Part shown: one piece after another, positions 36,405 to 46,739 of the stretch
Layout: each line of letters begins with the position of its first letter
Position numbering within the stretch: the first letter of the stretch is position 1
From: Heterobilharzia americana
Taxonomy: Eukaryota; Platyhelminthes; Trematoda; Strigeidida; Schistosomatidae
Direction of reading: 5' to 3'
Assembly (NCBI GenBank): GCA_944470555.2
Contig: CALYCZ020000065.1
Span: 1 to 64,000 of the forward strand
DNA: 64,000 nucleotides
Program-made: the position numbers and the translations under genes
Notes under the pieces: generated by a model
What the model was told of the DNA's origin: nothing
The model's input: the letters and a program-made list of their open reading frames with translations, nothing else
The model's database searches: none

Positions 36405-36480
36405 CATTGCAGGCCATTTGAAGCTGATGAAAGGCCATAAAATAAAATGAGCTTATTTTATTCTGCAAATATCTTTTACT
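36405..36480 (+). repeat. Unclassified repeat end, inverted partner of 34640-34765
   Basis: AGCTGATGAAAGGCCATA followed by AAATAAAATGAGC. The pair encloses R6 and the PLE fragment in opposite orientations. Confidence 0.45.
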
Positions 36481-36489
36481 GTTACATGG

Positions 36490-37435
36490 TTCAAAGGTGA
36501 GTATGTGCCTACACCAGCTTAGGTGTTGTAATTCACATGTTGCGAACCAGCGCTTTTTTTTCTAAACGTACAGTAAAGCTAGTATGGTCCACTTTTTCAA
36601 GGTTTCAGATACACGTCGCTGATGAATATAAAGATAGTACACAGCCTGGGTCATACAGAGTTCACTGACTGCCTATCAGTTGTTGAGTACGCAACTGTAA
36701 TCCTGATAAAAAATTGACAGCAATACTAATATTCATACATTACTCTGCATACTGGCCAATCCACACACAAAAAACAAGGAAAGAAACAAATGATAAATTA
36801 ATCGCTTTGGTTTACCCTTTCTTCTAGAGAAATTTTTCCGTTTTCTTCTGATTTATTTGTGAATGTTAATGGGCAATAATTTATTTTGTCCCGAAATGCA
36901 GAAGCCGTTACATATAGGTATAGAAATATTGCCCAATATCACCTTTGGATTCATTTCCTTCTTTGGATATATGAAAAGAAATGATAGTATGATTATAGAT
37001 CGAAAGTTGTCCTTTATCTAGGTTGAAATTTATTCAAACCATATGATATTTTCCACCGGAAATAATATACTTTCATTATGGTATTATTAAGACCCTGATA
37101 AATGTAATTAGAAGTTTTATCGTGAACTGATAGTCAACTGGAGGAAATTACGAAATGGTGTACAACTGTTGTATATTCTATTGTGATCGCTACCACACTA
37201 GGAGGATATGTGTTTTTTTTAGCACCTCCCCTACTCTTCAAGGAGTAACAAAACCAGATAGGTCAAAAAAGGAAGATCATCAAAAAACTTGGTCAAAAAA
37301 TAACTTCACAAAAATGCGCTTACTTCAACCGCATTTTACAGTGTTATCCTGTTTAACTGTAAGTAGAGACAGGAAAGGTCACACACACAGTTCCCCGAGA
37401 GTTGTCTTTTGATAGTATCTGAAAAAAGCAAAAGC
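36490..37435. other. Unassigned stretch
   Basis: No gene or element recognised in this part of the putative intron. The ORF at 37155-37412 has no convincing motif. Confidence 0.35.
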
Positions 37436-37439
37436 AATC

Positions 37440-37570
37440 GGTTCGGAAAACATATAACAACATACAGCTGTTTCGTCCTCGTATGAGACCCCTCAGCAGT
37501 ACACACACACTACTCTGCGGAGGAGGAAAATCATCACCTTTAGATCTCGTGGAGAACGTGAAGTGCATTA
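37440..37570 (-). repeat. B-family SINE, hammerhead end
   Basis: The minus strand reads GTACTGCTGAGGGGTCTC, GAGGACGAAACAGCTGT. The core is CTGAGGG (invariant A9 changed), while GAAA and the stem III palindrome are intact. Head-to-head with the following + strand copy. Confidence 0.6.
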
Positions 37571-37599
37571 CTGTATAGCGCTCATTGGCCACATGCTTC

Positions 37600-37882
37600 G
37601 AGTTGGATATCCCGAAGTTCTAATGACAAGCCGTAAGCAGTGGCATCAGGCAGTCAAAAGTGAAGTAGATAGTTGCGCTGTAACACGAATTAACAGAAAT
37701 AGGAAACTATGGACCATTGAACTTCGACCCAGTAGCTGGATAATTAGCACGTTCACTAGGAGGCCTGCAGGTCCTCAGTTCGATCCCTAGCCGGGTGGCG
37801 GGTGCATACTGTTGAGGAGTCCCACGATACGACAAAACAACTATCTTCAACTGACACTGGCCGGTGATGAATACTAACCTTA
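37600..37882 (+). repeat. B-family SINE, full length
   Basis: Leader, GGACCATTGAACTTCGACCC, box A-like TAGCTGGATAATTAGCACG, box B AGTTCGATCCCTAGCC, then a decayed hammerhead (TTGAGGA, ACAAAA) and a GATGAATACTAACC tail. Confidence 0.7.
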
Positions 37883-38060
37883 AATCCTCATAAACCTGGA
37901 AATATATATGGATGCTTTGTATCTAGAAATAATTCATGCCATGTTGAGATCTTTAATTTTTTATTACTTCCGCCACACTACAGACTATTACGTAACCAAT
38001 CACAGATAAACACTGAAAACTCCTGTTCAAATATCCAGTCTCATGTTATTATTATTGCAG

Positions 38061-38238
38061 ACAAGATTTAATACTCAGTAGCAGACTGTTACTTGTTGTC
38101 AGTGGCTATATAACCTATTGTTCAGCCTTAGTACATGACATTAGTCCGGAAGGAAAGGTTTTTGTTTCTGGAAGTAATTTCAGTGAAGTAAATTCTGGTT
38201 GTGATGACGACTCAGATCTACGGACACCAACCCATCAG
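38061..38238 (+). CDS. Candidate exon following the acidic exon
   Basis: A good acceptor (TTATTATTATTGCAG) precedes it. With the phase-2 end at 34544 the first base completes a codon and the frame Q-D-L-I-L-S-S-R-L-L-L-V-V-S-G-Y stays open past 38300. A hydrophobic stretch of about 20 residues near its start could be a membrane segment or a buried helix. The 3' boundary is uncertain: CAG|GTTCAA at 38239 is the best donor and gives phase 0, but the frame runs on into the (AT)n tract and stops near 38411. Peptide not recognised. Confidence 0.4.
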
Positions 38239-38312
38239 GTTCAAACTGTTGCAATCGAATTAAAATCACTAAAGTCGCAGTTATGGCTGACCTATCGATC
38301 CATTTTTAAATC

Positions 38313-38313
<1 letters not shown>

Positions 38314-38388
<75 letters not shown>
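38314..38388. repeat. (AT)n dinucleotide repeat
   Basis: About 37 units directly downstream of the candidate exon. The YIYIY frames are artefacts. Confidence 0.95.
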
Positions 38389-38391
<3 letters not shown>

Positions 38392-40528
38392 AAGGTCACT
38401 CAGACATGTCCCTGATGTAATTTTGAGCAATAAGTTGTCCTCAAACTATCATCTGATAAATTATACCGTTTCTCTGTGCGATTCATCAAATAAATTAACA
38501 GAATATCGGATTACATATGAGCACAAACATGTAGCGCTTTTATTACAGCCTTCTTTGAGAGAGAGCGAAACCAATTGAACAAACAGGAAACGAACTTTAT
38601 AAAGGTGCAAACATTTACTTTTTTTAAAAAGTTGCTTCGTTATTGTTGTCATTTCATACCGCTAACTACTTTTCTAACTACTAAGCTTCAAGTACAATGC
38701 GGAGAAATTTTTTAGCAGAATTATCATTATCTTATTGTTCTGACCATCTGATAGATCTTCATTGTCAGTATCGAGTGAGAGTAGGTGGCAGCTATTGATG
38801 ATGTATGTCTGCAGTTGTTTGTTGGAAATGCTTTTCGTGACGCGCCAAGTCTCTCAACCATCACATGGCAGCACTGAATTGACTGACTTGGTGTTGAAAA
38901 TCCGGATGTTATTCTTTGTGCTGAGTGTAGTGGAGTACATCTCCACACTGATTTCACACTAATGAAAGCCTGTCTTGCTGTCTTTCCAATCCTCATCTTG
39001 ATATCCTCATCTGTGACACCTGTAGTTGAAATGATGCTACCTAGGTAGGTAGATGAAAAAGACAACTTGCTTTACATTTCTCCCGTTCATGGTGATTAGT
39101 GATTGTTGTTATTGTCGTTGTTGTTGATGTTGATGTTGGTTGAGTATCTCCATCACCTCCGTCTTCCCTACCTTCACTTGAAGGAAGTCCCATCTTCCTT
39201 CGCTGCCTCACCTCTTCTGTCAACTTGTTAGTTTTCACCTGTAGATCTTCGAGTTTGTGAGACAAGACAGTGGACGTAAATCATAATTGGTGGCGAAATC
39301 GAAATCTTCTTGTGGTGTGGTGTGTTTTCATCGTTCCAGTTAGCGTATGCTCCTCTTCTCTCTCCTCACAGTTTGTTGCATAATCCAGTGCAGTCCAATC
39401 CAGTGCAGTCGAGTCGAGCCGACGACAATCAGGAAGATGATCGGTGATAGTAGGCGACAGCCTTGTCTTACTCCTTCCTGTCTTCACTTCAAAGGCATCA
39501 ATGAGCTTTCCATTGTGAATCACTTGGCATATAGATTCGTATAGCATATAACTGCTGTTGAATGGTGTTGATAAGGGTTTGTGGCACTAAAACCGTAATG
39601 TTGCAGCAGTTTCCACATCACTTTTTGGTCGACGCTATCGAGGGCCTTTTCAAAGTCGACGAGGTTGAGGTAGAGAGTAAACTGTCATTCTACACTCTGT
39701 TCTGTGATGATGCGAAGTGTACCGCTGCGTTAGAATTTGATCCTCACATGGTTTATTCTTCCTGAATCCAACCAGCCAGCTAGCCAGCCTGTTCAGTTCA
39801 TAATTTTGAATCCAGTGCATTTTCTTTTTAATCTCTCCAGCACGATGCGCCTCAATATTATGTTTGGGGTGGACAGGGGTGGAGCATGATTCCTCGCCAG
39901 TTCTTGCAAAGGCTTAGATCTCCCTTCTTCGACAGTTTGACAAGGTAATCCTTCTTCCAATCAATCTGCAGGTACCTTTCCTTCCTTCCACAATTTCTGC
40001 AGTAGTGGTGTGAACATGTTCGCGGATGTCTCTGCGTCTGTTTTCAGTGCATCTGGAGAAACTCCATCTGGTCTTGTTGCTTTCCTGGATTTCAGTAACT
40101 TTGTTGAGTTCAGGACTTCACTTCTGCCGTTGTCGGAAGGCTTGTGTTCACTGACATTTCTGTGGCTGGACTGCTGGTGGTATTTCTCGACGAGTTGCAG
40201 ATGGTGATGTTGGAGATCGATTCGAGAGTTTTCTGAAGTGGTCAGCACATCGTTTCCATTGTTTCTCCTCCCTCCTTGGTAACTAGATTCCCTTCACTAT
40301 CTTTCATTGGTGTGATCTGTGTTGATCTGTCCCCTCCCAGATAGTGACATGGTTATTTGATGTAATGTTGTCAGGTCTCTGTCTCTCCTACCTGCAGCTT
40401 GTTCTGCTTCACTTGCCGGAGTGTTGTAGAAGTGTCTTTTGTCTTTGCGCTCACTTTTTTCCACTTCTTTGTCCAGTGTAGTGGTTTATAAGTTGTGTTC
40501 AGTTCCTCTTTTCATTGTTCATCCCTGC

Positions 40529-40591
40529 ACTGCACTACACTACACTACACTACACTACACTACACTACACTACACTACACTACACTACACT
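40529..40591. repeat. (CTACA)n pentanucleotide repeat inside R7
   Basis: About 11-12 units, with TGCAC variants at the left edge. Not present in the other RTE copies over the part I could compare. The T-T-L-H-Y frames are artefacts. Confidence 0.9.
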
Positions 40592-41507
40592 GGTTCGTCT
40601 TCTACTTCACCATCTTTCTCTCCTTCCTCTACCACCTTCCACGTATCCGTCGAGATCCATTCGTTATCTTGTTTCTTCTTCCTTTCTAACACAGTCATGC
40701 TGGTTTTCTTCCACGTCGCTTCCAAAGAGTTCCAGTGTTCTTCTACACAGTTTTCTTCGGGGATCTTGCTTCATGTCTCCCTTTTTTCCTGATTACTGAC
40801 TGACAGAAGATGTCCTTTGTAATCTCGTCCTGCAGTTCACTCTCTGTTTTAGGTGTTCAACTTGAACTCTGGTCTATCACCAGCTTCTTTGAAATCTCTC
40901 AACCTGATTTTCAGGGTAGGTTCCTTGTACTAGATATTGAAGGGTATGAGCCTACATCTGCTCCCCTTCTTCATCTCATCTCTTGTCCACTAGGCTGGCT
41001 GCTTCTCCATCTCCACTTTCCTCCTACTGAGATGAAGTCGATATGATTCTCAGTGTAGTGTGTCCTGGTGTCTGGTGAAATCAAATCCATGTCGCTCACT
41101 GCCTTGTGAATATCCTTGTGTTTGTACACACTGCCTCGCCTCCAATCACCAAATCGTTGAATGTGCAGAATTCTGCAAACACTTCTCCATTCTCATACAT
41201 CATTTCACTGAATGGTGTCTCTCGACCCATTGTGAGTTCTCTGCCTGTGTTGTCTACACCCACTTTGGCTGGTATTCATGTCACCTCACCCATCAGAATG
41301 AATTTTGATGTCACCAACTAGAGTGAGGTCTTGTCTTGTCCAGTTCTGATTGCAGTTTTCTGTAGAATTCCTCCTCCTTCTCTTCATCTGACTTATTTGT
41401 CAGTGTATAGCGTATCATTGAATCATTGTGACTTTGCTTCCTTTTGAGTTGAACCTTGCTGTCATGATCGTGATCATGCAGAAGGAGGAGATTGTTTCCC
41501 AGTGCAT

Positions 41508-41548
41508 GAGAGAGAGAGAGAGACAGAGAGAGAGAGAGTGTGTGTGTG
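41508..41548. repeat. GA/TG-rich simple repeat inside R7
   Basis: GAGAGAGAGA with one CA interruption, followed by GTGTGTGTGT, in the endonuclease part of the element. Confidence 0.85.
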
Positions 41549-42392
41549 TTCGATGGTGTTTGGGACATCATGATGGCTACTGGAAAACTGAGTGTGCTGG
41601 TGGTTGTTGTTTGGGTGACAATATTAGAGTAGATTACTGACTCTCCAGTTGACAGTTTTGAGAGTCCAGTTGTATTCCATCTGCTTTCACAGATTCCCAG
41701 CCAGACACTTCTATGCCATATTTTCTCATCTGTTTTGCAATCTGGTCAGCCTTGGTAGGTTGACACATGGTGTGAACAATCCATGTCCCCATGTTTACTT
41801 TTGCTTTCATCGAGAGAAGGGAAGAGAAGACAGATCGGCTGACTGGTTTCGTGAAGGCTTTCACTAGCTGGCTTTATTTCGCCTTTTCTATTCCGGAGAG
41901 GAATAAGTTTGTTTTTATTTTTCATAATTTTTTTGTACTTTGAAGTTTGTTTAGGGATTGAATTTGTTTTCAGGGGTAGGGTTGCTAGCCATATGCCCAA
42001 CCTTCCCTCTTTCTCCGGGTTTAGGACGGGCTAGTAACTAGCATACTAGTTACTTAGGCGTGGTTTTTAGCTGAATAATGCATCCATTTTTTTTCGTGAT
42101 TTCTCATCAGCTGCTTACGAATTAAGACAGCTGTCGCATCACATTATACATCCTGTGAAAATACACATTGTCTCAATTCCCATCATCTTTTTTTCTTTCC
42201 CAGTTTAAATACTCTAATCTTTTGCAGACTATTTATGAAACATCTCAATGTACAGGAGGCGTTTTTGTTTCCTCCCACCCACCCTTTTTGTTCAACTTCT
42301 GTTGTAGAATATCCGTTGAATCCTTAAATGTATAGACAAGCTTATTATTTATACTTTCATTGACATAACATCGGTTTTGTATTTCACTTGGT

Positions 42393-42452
42393 GGCTAGCA
42401 GTGGAATCCAAGATGCATGTTTCGTCCCATCTAGGATTCATCAGGTGGGTGT
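42393..42452 (-). ncRNA. Hammerhead ribozyme motif, A-family (Sm-alpha type)
   Basis: Minus strand: CTGATGA (42438-42444), stem II TCC/GGGA with a mismatch at the base next to the core, GAAA (42420-42423), ATGCATC, then TTGGATTCCACTGC. All invariant core bases are present. Stem III pairing is imperfect (C opposite A), so cleavage ability is uncertain. The CTGGATTCCACTGC tail is the hallmark of the published schistosome ribozyme. Confidence 0.65.
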
Positions 42453-42490
42453 ACTTGGACTCTAGTAGGTGATACTGTTCCCAATTCAAT
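42393..42490 (-). repeat. A-family SINE, hammerhead half only
   Basis: The hammerhead part and the GAACAGTATCACCTACTAG connector are present, but the tRNA-like head is missing, so the copy is truncated next to about 42490. Confidence 0.6.
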
Positions 42491-42494
42491 GTCA

Positions 42495-43350
42495 TATCAG
42501 TTTTATCTTTCTGTCAAGCTAATAATTTTCTATCAAAATGATTCAAACCGGCATATTTTTTTTGTACAATTTAACATTGAAATTATTTTAGATTTTAAGC
42601 GGGTGATAAGAAAAGCTGAAATAATTATGCTAAAATTGTTGTTTTCGCTTTGTTTCAATTTATTTGCAAAGGAATTGTATGAAATATTTAGTTCCAGTTG
42701 AAAAATCAGCCAAGTTGTCACGAAGTTATCTGTTTCTGAGAGAAACTCAGTCTATTTAATGAGTAGTAGTCAGAGAGGCTATTACTAAGCTATACGGGTG
42801 GCGATTTACTTCTCATCAACGAATTTTTAGAAGGGATTTTTATTTTCAGGCTTGATTACACCTGTTTTTAAATAAATAAACACAGTTTTATTTCATAAAA
42901 ACACCATAGAATCCAATGTTCCAATGCAATTGAAAAAAAAAATCGATTTATACAATACAAGTTTTCCGTTCAAGTTTAACAATCTTCTTAAGAAGTTCCA
43001 GTGATAAGTATGATCATAGGAGTTAGGCAGTAACAAACTCTAGAAATAATGATCATTGAATACACTGAAATGATGCTGCTTCAGATGGTCAACTGAAAAC
43101 TGCTCATATCTTGTCAATGAATCAATGTCAGAAGACAGAGTGAATTGATTATTTTCTTTTTGGAAAAAGAATGATTTGAGCTAACAACTATTGTTTACGA
43201 TAGGTTCTTTTTTACACTCTATAATTATGAAATCCATAAGAATAGGTGAAATACAATAGCCAGTAAGAGGTATGATGTAAAATTACTTCAATATCGAAAC
43301 AGTCAGTGTTATGGGTGAGTGGAGTTCAAATTGAATACATGTAAGCTTTT
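42495..43350. other. Unassigned stretch
   Basis: No gene or element recognised. Confidence 0.35.
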
Positions 43351-43354
43351 ATCA

Positions 43355-43450
43355 GTCTAGTGTGCTAACCATGCAGTGAACTAAGGAGATTCATCTACGC
43401 ACCCAAGGGGGGTGCTCGTTTGAATCCTACTGGCCCCGAAATTTTCATTT
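43355..43450 (+). repeat. tRNA-like SINE fragment
   Basis: GTGCTAACCATGCAGTGAAC precedes box B-like CGTTTGAATCCTAC and ATTTTCATTTCAGCTCCAAT, resembling the T-family tail. Confidence 0.5.
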
Positions 43451-43584
43451 CAGCTCCAATCATCGCATAATTTCATCACTAGTCTGCCAAACCATAGCTC
43501 TCTGAGATAGTCAAAATGATACTCAGTATGCTGTCCCCCCTATCTAATTTAGGTACTTTTGGATTGGGATGAGAAGTCCTGAAT

Positions 43585-43810
43585 GGGTATCAAGTGTGAG
43601 TACGACCAAGCGATAGTAACGCGTTACGATTCACACGGTAGTCGAGTGAAACCGTTAGTGATAGAAGTGGAATAAAAATCCTGTCTGTAGTAGAGTCTGG
43701 TAGGTCAGTTGGTGGTAGAATACTGTTTCGAATTCTGCCGTGACGCAGATTTTCATTTTACCTTCAATCCTCATCCATCACCTAGTATCAATGCTACAAA
43801 GTAGTAAAAT
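43585..43810 (+). repeat. T-family tRNA-derived SINE
   Basis: Leader GAGTACGACCAAGCGATAGT, ATTCACACGGTAGTCGAGTG, then box A-like GGTAGGTCAGTTGGTGG, box B-like GTTTCGAATTCTGCC, and ATTTTACCTTCAATCCTCA. Confidence 0.7.
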
Positions 43811-44027
43811 TTAGACACAACATCTGATGGAAATATTCAGACCATACTATTAGAGTATTATTTGTACGCCTTTACAGATTTGAAAGTTCAGTCCCCCCCC
43901 CCCCCTCCAATAGTTTGAAACTCCTTGGGAATGTCACTTTTAGGGGACTGATGCAAGTTGATGAAAAAAAGATTTATTGTTTCATCATACTGTTGTAAAC
44001 TTTCTTTCTAGTTTGCATGTCAGGCTC

Positions 44028-44168
44028 GAGTAACTTTAAAGGTCACCATAACAATCGCAGAGATAACCAATTACTATCGTATATCTTATGAAAAACTACA
44101 TTTGTAGACGAAATATCGAAACCTGATTAGTTATTTCAGCAGTTGCCAAAACGGCCTTTAAAGTCGCC
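44028..44168. mobile_element. MITE-like element (M3) with 10-bp flanking direct repeats
   Basis: A 141-bp element bounded by GAGTAACTTTAAAGGTCACC and GGCCTTTAAAGTCGCC. It is flanked on both sides by TGTCAGGCTC (44018-44027 and 44169-44178), a likely target-site duplication. Non-coding. Confidence 0.65.
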
Positions 44169-44414
44169 TGTCAGGCTCACTTATTTACTGACCACTACAC
44201 CACACCTCAGTCCTCGAGCATCATTATCAGTACGGTGTATTGAGAACCCTGCGTTTCTCACAATTGTCGTTTCTTAATTTCATTTCTCTCTTCTTTTGCA
44301 CCCACTTCACTCACACAGATCAGACACACACTTTAAAGGTCTATCAGTGTCCACGATGTGTGCTTACGGCTTTCGTCATCATTTCTCCTTTACATCAACT
44401 CAGTATCACTAAAC

Positions 44415-44416
<2 letters not shown>

Positions 44417-44478
<62 letters not shown>
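44417..44478. repeat. (AT)n dinucleotide repeat
   Basis: About 31 units. Confidence 0.95.
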
Positions 44479-44479
<1 letters not shown>

Positions 44480-44480
<1 letters not shown>

Positions 44481-45190
44481 CAAACAGTGCAGTACAATGG
44501 ATCTTTTGTAGACAGTGTTGAAGGACTTACAAAGACCTCGTCACGAGATCCAGTAAAGTAATTATACTATTGCCAACTGCTGCTTTGATACAGTTAAATT
44601 AATTGGCTCACGTGTTTCAGCATCCTTCACAAACAATCGCACTTGGAAATTTCATTCACTCACTGAGAAAAAGTACAAACACCTATCTCTGAACTGATAA
44701 TCATTAGACTTGGCTTAGATATATCGTTGTCCCGAATAAAGGTGGTATCAATGTCGACAAACAACTATATAGGTAGCAAATAAAACATAGTGCTGATTAT
44801 AAACGCTTCTTATGTATGTCTATGTGTATATGCCAATGCACCAATATAGTGTGTACTGCACAATGTGCTTTTATGCCATTGGTCATATGAATTAATCAAG
44901 ACTGTCACATGACCGCTTTGATATGTCTTATTTTCCAATGTTCTTAATTTGTATTCTCTATTAATACCAGTAGGTTTATCATCGACCTATCAACAGAAAA
45001 ACGTTGTTCTTGTGACTAGATTAGGTCAGTATATTTGGTGAATGATTGGTCTAGTTGTGTAGGGCAAATTCGAACATGATATGAATTTCGAATTTTTTGC
45101 TTACTTTGCTATATTTCACTGTCATTACACAGCACCCATTTCTTATCATTCAGTAGATTATACTGTTAGTTAATTTTTATCATTCAATTG
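44480..45190. other. Unassigned stretch
   Basis: No gene or element seen; probably intronic if the gene model is right. Confidence 0.35.
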
Positions 45191-45195
45191 TACAG

Positions 45196-45254
45196 TGTGG
45201 TCGGTTCTTACAACCTCTACCTCCTGAACAATATATCATGCATCAACAGGCTGG
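45196..45254 (+). CDS. Candidate short exon
   Basis: A good acceptor (TTTTTATCATTCAATTGTACAG) precedes C-G-R-F-L-Q-P-L-P-P-E-Q-Y-I-M-H-Q-Q-A, which ends at a GG|GTGATT donor in phase 2. The next open segment at 45408 has an acceptor whose first base completes a glycine codon. The in-frame TGA at 45256 means the exon must end here. Not recognised; weak by itself. Confidence 0.35.
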
Positions 45255-45407
45255 GTGATTCGACAACAAGAGATGGTGGTTTTAAATCCACAGATTGGAG
45301 AAGTGTTAAATAATGATCGATACTCACCACAACAATACAATCAGGCACTATAACGAATACATGCACACATCATTTCGCTAGAAATCTCACATCGAATGAC
45401 ACTATAG

Positions 45408-45603
45408 TCACAACAGGCGGAAATATCAATGTCCATCAAGTGGGTCTGGAATAGCAGGGCAACAGAAAAGTTCTATCTATCGTAAAACTGAACAGAATTC
45501 TGTAGACGGAACAAATGGAGGTGTGAGTACTAGCAACAGTGCAAGTGGTGGCGGCAGCGGTAGGAGTGGAACTTCAACTAATGGTTCGGATCGATGCCGG
45601 CAA
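45408..45603 (+). CDS. Candidate exon, Ser/Gly/Thr-rich with basic start
   Basis: Acceptor CACTATAG at 45407. The frame H-N-R-R-K-Y-Q-C-P-S-S-G-S-G-I-A-G-Q-Q-K leads into a low-complexity S/T/G/N stretch and ends D-R-C-R-Q before CAA|GTATAC. The sequence is visibly richer in GC than its flanks (GGTGGCGGCAGCGGTAGG), which supports coding. The frame continues open to 45708, so a longer exon without the small intron is the alternative. Confidence 0.5.
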
Positions 45604-45643
45604 GTATACAATATGTTTGAGTGTCAGATGGCTCAACTTACAG

Positions 45644-45755
45644 TGTTCTGGATCGTGCCTGGTATGCAGACGTGTAAGACCACGTTTCAATGCTTCAGAA
45701 ATCACTGAAGTTCTATTTGAACACTTATCACCAGCATCGATAAAGATTCAATTCG
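45644..45755 (+). CDS. Candidate exon with second half of a Cys-pair motif
   Basis: After a CTTACAG acceptor the frame reads C-S-G-S-C-L-V-C-R-R-V-R-P-R-F-N-A-S-E-I and ends at a canonical G|GTAAGT donor (45756), the strongest splice signal of this cluster. Joined to D-R-C-R-Q it forms C-x2-C-x3-C-x2-C, a possible zinc-binding knuckle, followed by a helical acidic segment. The proposed intron is 40 bp, a size seen in schistosomes. Protein family not recognised. Confidence 0.5.
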
Positions 45756-45759
45756 GTAA

Positions 45760-46550
45760 GTATAGTTCTCCAATCATCTCTTATCGGTTTTTTGTAATTA
45801 TTTGTTTGTTTTAATGCTTACTTTTGAGGTAAAACTGAAGAAAAGATAAGTATTAGTGGTTTGTTGTTTCTTTTCGTAACCCATGAATTGCTTCATTCTT
45901 GAATTGGGAAGATTCCAGGAGAATAATACCATTTTCTCTCCATATTGTGACTTCAGTTTACCAGCCATTGGAAACAGTTAAACACTGAATAATATCGTGT
46001 TACTTGAGATCATAGTTGATCAAAATACAATGATGTGTCTTTTCAAATTCAGTAAATTAGTACACAGTGCCACTATTCTCCAGTGATAGTAGTAGATAGC
46101 ACTTTGTGGTAATTTCACTTTGCTTTTGTTCATCACCTACAAATGTCCATTCGGATTTTAGTAAACTTTTGGAAAACTTTTATACAGTAATGACTTGGGG
46201 GAGGGGGGAACTGGATAGTTTTACCAATCATCTTTCTCATTGTCATTCATTGGCAGATGAATCAATAAATTAAGCTGAAGAGTTGTAAAGAATAGAGAAA
46301 TTTTAAGCGAATAGAACCATCCCATTGGAAAGACTTGGCATTAATTTAAAATGTTGACGATAGTTGGGTATCAAAAATCAGTCTGTGAATTCTGTATACT
46401 AGAACTTTTTCAGACTAAGTTTTGAATAGTATGTCTATCTTTGACTGCCGTTATATTTGCCTCACTGTGAGGGATAAGTTGCAAAGAATGACCAGTTCAA
46501 TATGGGTTTATAAGTTCACTTATGGAGCTAGGAAGGTAGGTCACTCGTCT
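45760..46550. other. Unassigned stretch
   Basis: No gene or element seen; intronic if the donor at 45756 is used. Confidence 0.35.
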
Positions 46551-46554
46551 AAGC

Positions 46555-46735
46555 CTATCCTTCACCACATTCGAGAATATCGCCGAGTATGACTCAGTAC
46601 TGAAGTTAGTGCTGATGATGTCGTCTAGCAAGGCGATGAAAGCTTCACAATTAAACAACCCAGCTCAGAGAACGCAATACAATCAAGACCATCCACCTGA
46701 GCTATAAATATTCTCCATTATTTCTGAACAACAGT
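46555..46735 (+). mobile_element. Solo PLE terminal region
   Basis: Inverted match to the end of the PLE at 25234-25373. Shared blocks are AGTATGACTCAGTACTGAAG, TTAGTGCTGATGATGTCGTC, GATGAAAGCTTCAC, CTCAGAGAACGCAATACAA and AGACCATCCACCTGAGCTA. No PLE coding sequence is attached. Confidence 0.65.
46602..46658 (+). ncRNA. Hammerhead motif in solo PLE terminal region
   Basis: CTGATGA at 46612-46618, stem II GTCGTC/GGCGAT with loop TAGCAA (offset by one base), GAAA at 46638-46641, then GCTTCAC. GTG/CAC closes stem I next to the core. Same layout as the copy at 25298-25355, with an added stem II pair relative to it. Confidence 0.6.
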
Positions 46736-46739
46736 CTTA

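Larger units (their letters stand above)
38727..42036 (-). pseudogene. Near full-length decayed RTE-type retrotransposon (R7)
   Basis: Minus strand from 42036: a 5' leader CTAGCCCGTCCTAAACCC, then N-M-G-T-W-I-V-H-T-M-C-Q and Q-I-A-K-Q-M-R-K-Y-G (41700-41830). This is the AP-endonuclease start. Endonuclease remnants D-N-T-G-R-E, E-N-G-E-V-F-A-E-F-C-T-F-N-D-L-V-I-G-G and T-W-I-S-P-D lie at 41080-41280, K-A-T-R-P-D-G-V-S-P-D-A-L-K-T-D-A-E-T at 40020-40110, reverse transcriptase pieces with S-L-C-K-N-W-R-G-I and F-E-V-K-T-G at 39500-39900, and S-S-T-Y-L-G-S-I-I at 39030-39065. The catalytic F-A-D-D is broken as in R2 and R6. The copy stops at 38727, at about the (GGCT)n position, so the C-terminus is missing. 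Opposite in strand to the candidate gene around it. Confidence 0.85.

Noticed and set aside
40439..40799. Frames with TTLHY repeats
   Set aside because: They are created by the (CTACA)n repeat within R7 and run against the strand of the element.
44240..44561. Frames with IYIYIY runs
   Set aside because: They are artefacts of the (AT)n repeat.
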